DNA from: Propioniciclava flava | Lineage (GTDB): Bacteria > Actinomycetota > Actinomycetes > Propionibacteriales > Propionibacteriaceae | Direction of reading: 5' to 3' | Length of the DNA: 54,842 bases | Assembly (NCBI RefSeq): GCF_004126535.1 | Contig: NZ_PPCV01000013.1 | Span: 1 to 54,842, forward strand | Part shown: piece after piece, positions 51,097 to 54,842 of the stretch | Numbering within the stretch: position 1 is the stretch's first letter | How the letters are laid out: the number at the start of each line of letters is the position of its first letter | The notes under the pieces: generated by a model | Told to the model about the DNA's origin: nothing | Database searches by the model: none | What the model saw: only the letters and a program-made list of their open reading frames with translations | Made by a program: the position numbers and the translations under genes

Positions 51097-51282
51097 TTAA
51101 CCCCCAGACTTGCGGCGGAAGGTGCGCTTGCCGCCCTGTTGCCCGTGCGGGCCCCCGGACGCCTTCGCGCGCGCATCGCCCCCGGTTGCGCTGCCATGCT
51201 GTGCGGCTCGCTTCGCCTCCAAGGCGGCGCGCATCTGCTCCTTGGGATCCGGCGTGGAATCGGCTGTGCCCGGCTCGCTCAT
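51097..51282 (-). CDS. DUF5302 small protein
   Basis: A 61-residue, highly charged protein: DPKEQMRAALEAKRAAQHGS followed by Gly-rich linker and GGKRTFRRKSGG at the end. The Met-Arg-Ala-Ala-Leu-Glu helix and terminal RRKSG match DUF5302, a short actinobacterial family of unknown function. ATG 51282 gives the family-typical length. A longer in-frame extension upstream is a shadow of the Nudix gene. Confidence 0.75.
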   Translation of the reverse strand: MSEPGTADSTPDPKEQMRAALEAKRAAQHGSATGGDARAKASGGPHGQQGGKRTFRRKSGG

Positions 51283-51399
51283 GCGCCCCACTGTCGCACG
51301 TGCGTGCGCGCGCGTCCAGGGCGTTGACGAACCGCCACAAGGCCGCACGGCCGAAACGAAATCGCTGGGACGACTGGGGCGGGGTGGCACGATAGCCCC

Positions 51400-51873
51400 A
51401 TGACCCTCTACAGCGCCGGCATCCTGCCGTACTCCTGTGACGAGGGCGCGCTGCGGGTGTTCATCGTCCATATGGGCGGACCCTTTTGGGGACACCGCGA
51501 CCAGGGCGGTTGGTCCCTGGCGAAAGGCATGTACGTTCCTGGGGACGAACTCCCCGAGGACGCGGCGCGCCGCGAGTTCGCCGAGGAGGTGGGCATCCCG
51601 GCACCTCCAGGGGATCTTCTCGACCTCGGGGAGGTGCGCCTGAGTTCCGGCAAACGGGTGCGCGGCTACGGGGTGGAGGCGTCGCTGGAGTTGGCGTTTG
51701 TGTCCAGCAACACCTTCGAGGTCGAATGGCCGCGCAAATCGGGGCAAGTGCAGACCTTCCCCGAGGTCGACAAGGCGGGATGGTTCGACGTCGATAAGGC
51801 CCGGACGCGGCTCACGCAGGGGCAGGTGCCGTTCCTGGACCGGCTCAAGGATCTCCTGGCGGCTGCCGCCTGA
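51400..51873 (+). CDS. Nudix hydrolase
   Basis: A 157-residue Nudix protein. The box reads GMYVPGDELPEDAARREFAE then EVGI, matching GX5EX7REUXEEXGU except that Asp stands at the first Glu, with Glu next to it. LYSAGILPYSCDEGALRVFI and WSLAKG precede it. This resembles actinobacterial NTP pyrophosphohydrolases/RNA-decapping-like members; substrate undefined. Start ATG 51400, divergent from the DUF5302 gene. Confidence 0.9.
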   Translation: MTLYSAGILPYSCDEGALRVFIVHMGGPFWGHRDQGGWSLAKGMYVPGDELPEDAARREFAEEVGIPAPPGDLLDLGEVRLSSGKRVRGYGVEASLELAFVSSNTFEVEWPRKSGQVQTFPEVDKAGWFDVDKARTRLTQGQVPFLDRLKDLLAAAA

Positions 51874-52004
51874 TCGGGGCGGGTGCGTCCGATGAGTGAC
51901 CTGCGTGAGCGGGCTGGCCGGATCGTCACCGGGGAGGGCTACCCTCGTACACCTATGTTCCTTCACGGCCATCCCCACCGCTCGCGCCCCGCCGGGGCAG
52001 GCCT

Positions 52005-53768
52005 GTGAGCCAATCCGCTTTCGACCGGCTCGGCCCGGCGTTCCCGCAGCGTGCGCCGTGGGGAACGTCGTCCAAGCTGCGCGCCTGGCAGGCGGCAGCG
52101 CTGGAGAAGTACCTCGCCGAGGGCCCCCGCGACTTCCTCGCCGTCGCCACCCCGGGCGCGGGCAAGACGACGTTCGCGTTGCGGGTCGCCGTCGAACTGC
52201 TCCAAGCCCGGATCGTGCGGCGCATCGTCGTCGTGGCCCCCACCGAACACCTGAAGGTGCAGTGGGCCGACGCCGCAGCCAAAGTCGGAATCCAGCTCGA
52301 TCCCGGCACCGGGGGGCGCAAGCGGGGGCGCTCGCGTCAATACGACGGCGTCGCCGTCACCTACGCCGGTGTCGCGGCCGCGATGCTGGCGTACCAGACC
52401 ATGACCACGAACTTCGACACGCTCGTCATCCTCGACGAGGTGCACCACGCCGGCGATGCGCTCGCGTGGGGGGACGCCGTCCGCGAAGCCTTCCAGTACG
52501 CGACGCGGCGCTTGGCCCTGACCGGTACGCCGTTTCGCTCCGACGACAACCCCATCCCGTTCATCAGCTACGTTCCTGCCGAATCGGGGGCGCTGATCTC
52601 GCGCGCCGACTACACCTACGGCTACGCGGACGCGCTGCGCGACCATGTCGTCCGCCCGGTCGTGTTCATGAACTACGGCGGCCCGATGCGCTGGCGCACC
52701 AAGTCGGGGGACCAGATGGAGGCCAACCTCGGCGAGTTGACCACCAAGGACATCACCGCGCAGGCGTGGCGCACCGCACTGGATCCGAAGGGGGAGTGGA
52801 TCGCCGCCGTGCTCGCTGCCGCCGATCGGCGCCTGAGCGAAGTGCGTCGCCACATCCCGGACGCGGGGGCGCTCGTGATCGCGTCCAACCAAACCCACGC
52901 CCGCGCTTATGCCCGCATGCTCGAGTCGATCACCGGGGACAAGCCGACGGTGGTGTTGTCCGACGATGCGGGGGCCAGCAAGCGTATCGAATCCTTCTCG
53001 GCGTCCGAGGAGCGCTGGATGGTGGCGGTGCGCATGGTGTCCGAAGGTGTGGACGTGCCGCGCCTGGCCGTCGGCGTTTACGCGACAGCGACGTCGACGC
53101 CGCTGTTCTTTGCGCAGGCGGTGGGGCGTTTCGTGCGGACGCGGCGCCGCGGCGAGGTGGCGACCGTGTTCCTGCCCACGGTGCCGATCATCTTGGCGCA
53201 CGCGTCCACGCTGGAACGCCAACGCGACCACATCCTCGGCAAGAAACCGGGCGAGGCCGAGGCCGTCGACGTGTGGGAGGAAGCCGAGGCGCTGATCGCG
53301 GCGGCCAACCGCAACGAGGGCGCCTCCGACGAACTCATGGGCAGCTATGAGGCGATCGACTCCTCGGCCACCTTCGATCACGTCTTGTTCGAGTCGGAGC
53401 AGTTCGGGATGCATGCCGTCCCGACCTCGGACGACGAGGCCGACTTCCTGGGTCTGCCGGGCCTGTTGGAACCCGAGCAGATCACCCATCTGCTGCGCGA
53501 ACGCCAGCGCCGTCAGATCACCCGTCATGATCGCGCCCAGCGTCGCGAACGTGTCGCACCCGAGGTGGCGTTGCACCGGGCGCTCGAGGCGCGCCGCAAG
53601 GAACTCAACACGCTGGTGGCGCAGTACGCGCGCGTCCACGGCGTCCCGCACAGCCATGTGCACGCCGACCTGCGACGCCAATGCGGTGGCCCGTCCCTGG
53701 CTCAGGCCACGACCGACCAGGTCGACGCGCGGATCGCGATGATCCGTCAGTGGAACAACCGCCGCTGA
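52005..53768 (+). CDS. DEAD/DEAH-box superfamily II helicase
   Basis: A 587-residue helicase. Walker A VATPGAGKTTFALRVAVELL lies near residue 48, DEVHH near 144, ALTGTPFR (motif III) near 172. The C-terminal domain has SEGVDVPRLAVGVYATATS (motif V) near 346 and FAQAVGRFVRT (motif VI) near 368. A C-terminal helical extension (LLRERQRRQITRHDRAQRR) is basic. This resembles XPB/SSL2-like helicases widespread in Actinobacteria, role unproven. Start GTG 52005. It is unrelated to the DISARM helicase. Confidence 0.9.
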   Translation: MSQSAFDRLGPAFPQRAPWGTSSKLRAWQAAALEKYLAEGPRDFLAVATPGAGKTTFALRVAVELLQARIVRRIVVVAPTEHLKVQWADAAAKVGIQLDPGTGGRKRGRSRQYDGVAVTYAGVAAAMLAYQTMTTNFDTLVILDEVHHAGDALAWGDAVREAFQYATRRLALTGTPFRSDDNPIPFISYVPAESGALISRADYTYGYADALRDHVVRPVVFMNYGGPMRWRTKSGDQMEANLGELTTKDITAQAWRTALDPKGEWIAAVLAAADRRLSEVRRHIPDAGALVIASNQTHARAYARMLESITGDKPTVVLSDDAGASKRIESFSASEERWMVAVRMVSEGVDVPRLAVGVYATATSTPLFFAQAVGRFVRTRRRGEVATVFLPTVPIILAHASTLERQRDHILGKKPGEAEAVDVWEEAEALIAAANRNEGASDELMGSYEAIDSSATFDHVLFESEQFGMHAVPTSDDEADFLGLPGLLEPEQITHLLRERQRRQITRHDRAQRRERVAPEVALHRALEARRKELNTLVAQYARVHGVPHSHVHADLRRQCGGPSLAQATTDQVDARIAMIRQWNNRR

Positions 53769-53952
53769 CGTGGCCTTTCACCCGAGAGGCCGCTGCGCGG
53801 CGTCGATCTCGGGGGATGTCCAGGCGTCCTGCGTTACAGAGATATGTCGACGGATTACACGTGCGTGAAGGCCGCTGAAACATCGTGACGCGGCGCGTGG
53901 CGGGATGCGAGGCTCAGCGCATTCAGTCGATGCGGACGGCCCTAGGCGCACG

Positions 53953-54000
53953 CATCGGGCCGTCCCCTCGGCGTCACCATGGAGGAGGAACGGCCCGATG
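53953..54000 (+). promoter_or_regulatory. Inverted repeat enclosing the permease start codon
   Basis: CATCGGGCCGT (53953-53963) and ACGGCCCGATG (53990-54000) are perfect 11-bp complements. The second arm contains the permease ATG (53998-54000), and the 26-base loop contains the ribosome binding site GGAGGAGG. If formed, the stem would hide the start codon and display the Shine-Dalgarno in the loop. Confidence 0.5.
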
Positions 54001-54717
54001 TCTCTCGACACGCGTGAACAGGCCCCAGGGGGAGCCTTCGATGCCCGGCAAGAGTCCGACGCATACCTGCAGAAGCGCTCGCTGAAGTCGGGATCTGCTG
54101 GTTGGGTACTGCTGGCGGGCCTCGGCGTGAGCTACGTCATCTCGGGAGACTTCTCCGGCTGGAACGGTGGCCTAGCCCAAGGCGGCTTCGGCGGACTGCT
54201 CATCGCCTTCGTGATCATCGCCGTCATGTACGTCTGCATGGTGCTGGGCATGGCCGAGTTGTCCTCCGCGCTCCCGGCCGCGGGCGGCGGCTACACGTTC
54301 GCTCGTGCCGCGCTCGGCACCTGGGGCGGCTTCGCGACCGGGGCGGCCGTCCTCATCGAGTACACGATCGCCCCCGCGGCGATTGCCACCTTCATCGGGG
54401 CCTATGTCGAATCCCTCCACCTCTTCGGGATCACCGACGGCTGGTGGGTCTACCTGGCCGTGTTCGGCCTGTTCATGGGCATTCACCTCACCGGCGCAGG
54501 CGAAGCGCTCAAGACGATGTTCGTCATCACCGCCATCGCCTTGGTGGGTCTCGTCATCTTCGCGATCGCTTCCGTCGGCCTGTTCGACCCTGCCAACCTC
54601 ACCAACATCCCCGTGAACGAGGCCGCCGCAGGCGCATCCCCCTTCCTGCCGTTCGGCACGCTGGGCATCTGGGCAGCCCTGCCCTTCGGGATCTGGTTCT
54701 TCCTCGCGATCGAAGGC
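53998..54717 (+). pseudogene. eat: Ethanolamine permease-like APC transporter, cut by an ISL3-family element
   Basis: The first 240 codons of an APC-superfamily permease: LKSGSAGWVLLAGLGVSYVI, SGDFSGWNGGLAQGGFGGLL, GMAELSSALPAAGGGYTFAR and LIEYTIAPAAIATFIGAYVE closely fit ethanolamine permeases. About six membrane segments are present. At 54717, after FFLAIEGG, the sequence runs into an insertion-sequence end and homology stops. The frame stays open into the IS, so a truncated fusion would be made. ATG 53998 has a strong GGAGGAGG. No ethanolamine lyase genes are in the window. Confidence 0.82.
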
Positions 54718-54842
54718 GGCTCATCGCGAATGAGAGTGTATGAGCGGTCTGAATCCGCCGGCTTCGAGGAGCGATCTGGCGATGTAGTGGCTGAGGTTCC
54801 GGAAGCCGAGGGCGGAACCGCGAAGGTGCTCGAGCCGGCCGT
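54718..54842 (-). mobile_element. End of an ISL3-family insertion sequence
   Basis: The sequence from GGCTCATCGCGAATGAGAGT onward begins with the GGCTC terminal repeat typical of ISL3-family elements and contains the tail of a transposase on the minus strand. The other end lies beyond the window. The element interrupts the permease gene. Confidence 0.7.
54721..54842 (-). CDS. ISL3-family transposase, C-terminal fragment
   Basis: Minus-strand codons read GRLEHLRGSALGFRNLSHYI then ARSLLEAGGFRPLIHSHSR and TGA (complement of 54721-54723). The LRGSALGFRNLxxYIARSLLEAGGF signature is the conserved end of the ISL3 DDE transposase domain. The catalytic residues lie outside the window. Confidence 0.85.
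   Translation of the reverse strand, partial: GRLEHLRGSALGFRNLSHYIARSLLEAGGFRPLIHSHSR

Noticed and set aside
52005-53768. Second helicase as a further defence gene
   Set aside because: It matches a widespread actinobacterial XPB-like helicase and stands among ordinary genes, with no defence partner next to it.

Overview
The window is high-GC actinobacterial chromosome. The family Propionibacteriaceae is my inference from gene content, not a measured placement. Supporting points are the ffs-dnaX and ybaB-recR genes, a T-box with a very short Stem I before a eukaryote-like ileS, GTP-dependent PEP carboxykinase, leaderless genes with the -10 box about 6-7 bases before the start codon, and an isorenieratene-type carotenoid cluster. 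Both window ends lie inside insertion sequences (IS3-family at left, ISL3-family at right), as expected of a draft contig broken at repeats.

Layout. 1-7776: a mobile defence segment with an IS3 end, a large serine recombinase decapitated by it, and a complete DISARM core operon drmA-drmB-drmC pointing at the 3' end of tRNA-Ser(GGA). 7777-17591: housekeeping genes (tRNA-Ser, SRP RNA, dnaX, a NarL-type two-component pair, a CPBP protease, an SPFH/RHH pair, ybaB, recR, a HAD phosphatase). 17593-19190: two arrays of an exact 22-bp tandem repeat, each starting at the stop codon of a gene and reading in that gene's direction, on either side of an MDR oxidoreductase. 19179-28227: a carotenoid cluster with lycopene cyclase, phytoene synthase, a P450, crtU, crtT, an IPP isomerase-GGPP synthase fusion and crtI. 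The genes account for a path from IPP to isorenieratene, possibly hydroxylated by the P450.

28288-31454: OmpA-like protein and lipoprotein, then the remains of an MFS/D-aminoacylase/RidA operon with a rearrangement junction near 29484. 31487-35095: T-box-controlled ileS. 35212-41674: accessory region with two near-duplicate lipoproteins, a YbjQ protein, DUF4395-thioredoxin, cysK and a glutathionyl-hydroquinone reductase homologue. DUF4395-thioredoxin and cysK are each preceded by a leaderless small ORF ending in clustered Cys codons, which I read as cysteine-responsive attenuators. 41742-53768: NAD(P)-binding protein, pckG, tRNA-Arg, a sortase-anchored SpaA-type surface protein (frameshifted), GT87 glycosyltransferase, SRPBCC protein, alanine dehydrogenase, DUF5302, Nudix hydrolase and a DEAD/DEAH helicase. 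53998-54842: ethanolamine-permease-like gene cut by the ISL3 element.

Several genes between 29.8 and 46.2 kb carry frameshifts or a nonsense codon (D-aminoacylase, a small membrane protein, cysK, the hydroquinone reductase, the surface protein). The DISARM and carotenoid genes are intact. Whether the lesions are real or draft sequencing errors cannot be decided from one sequence.
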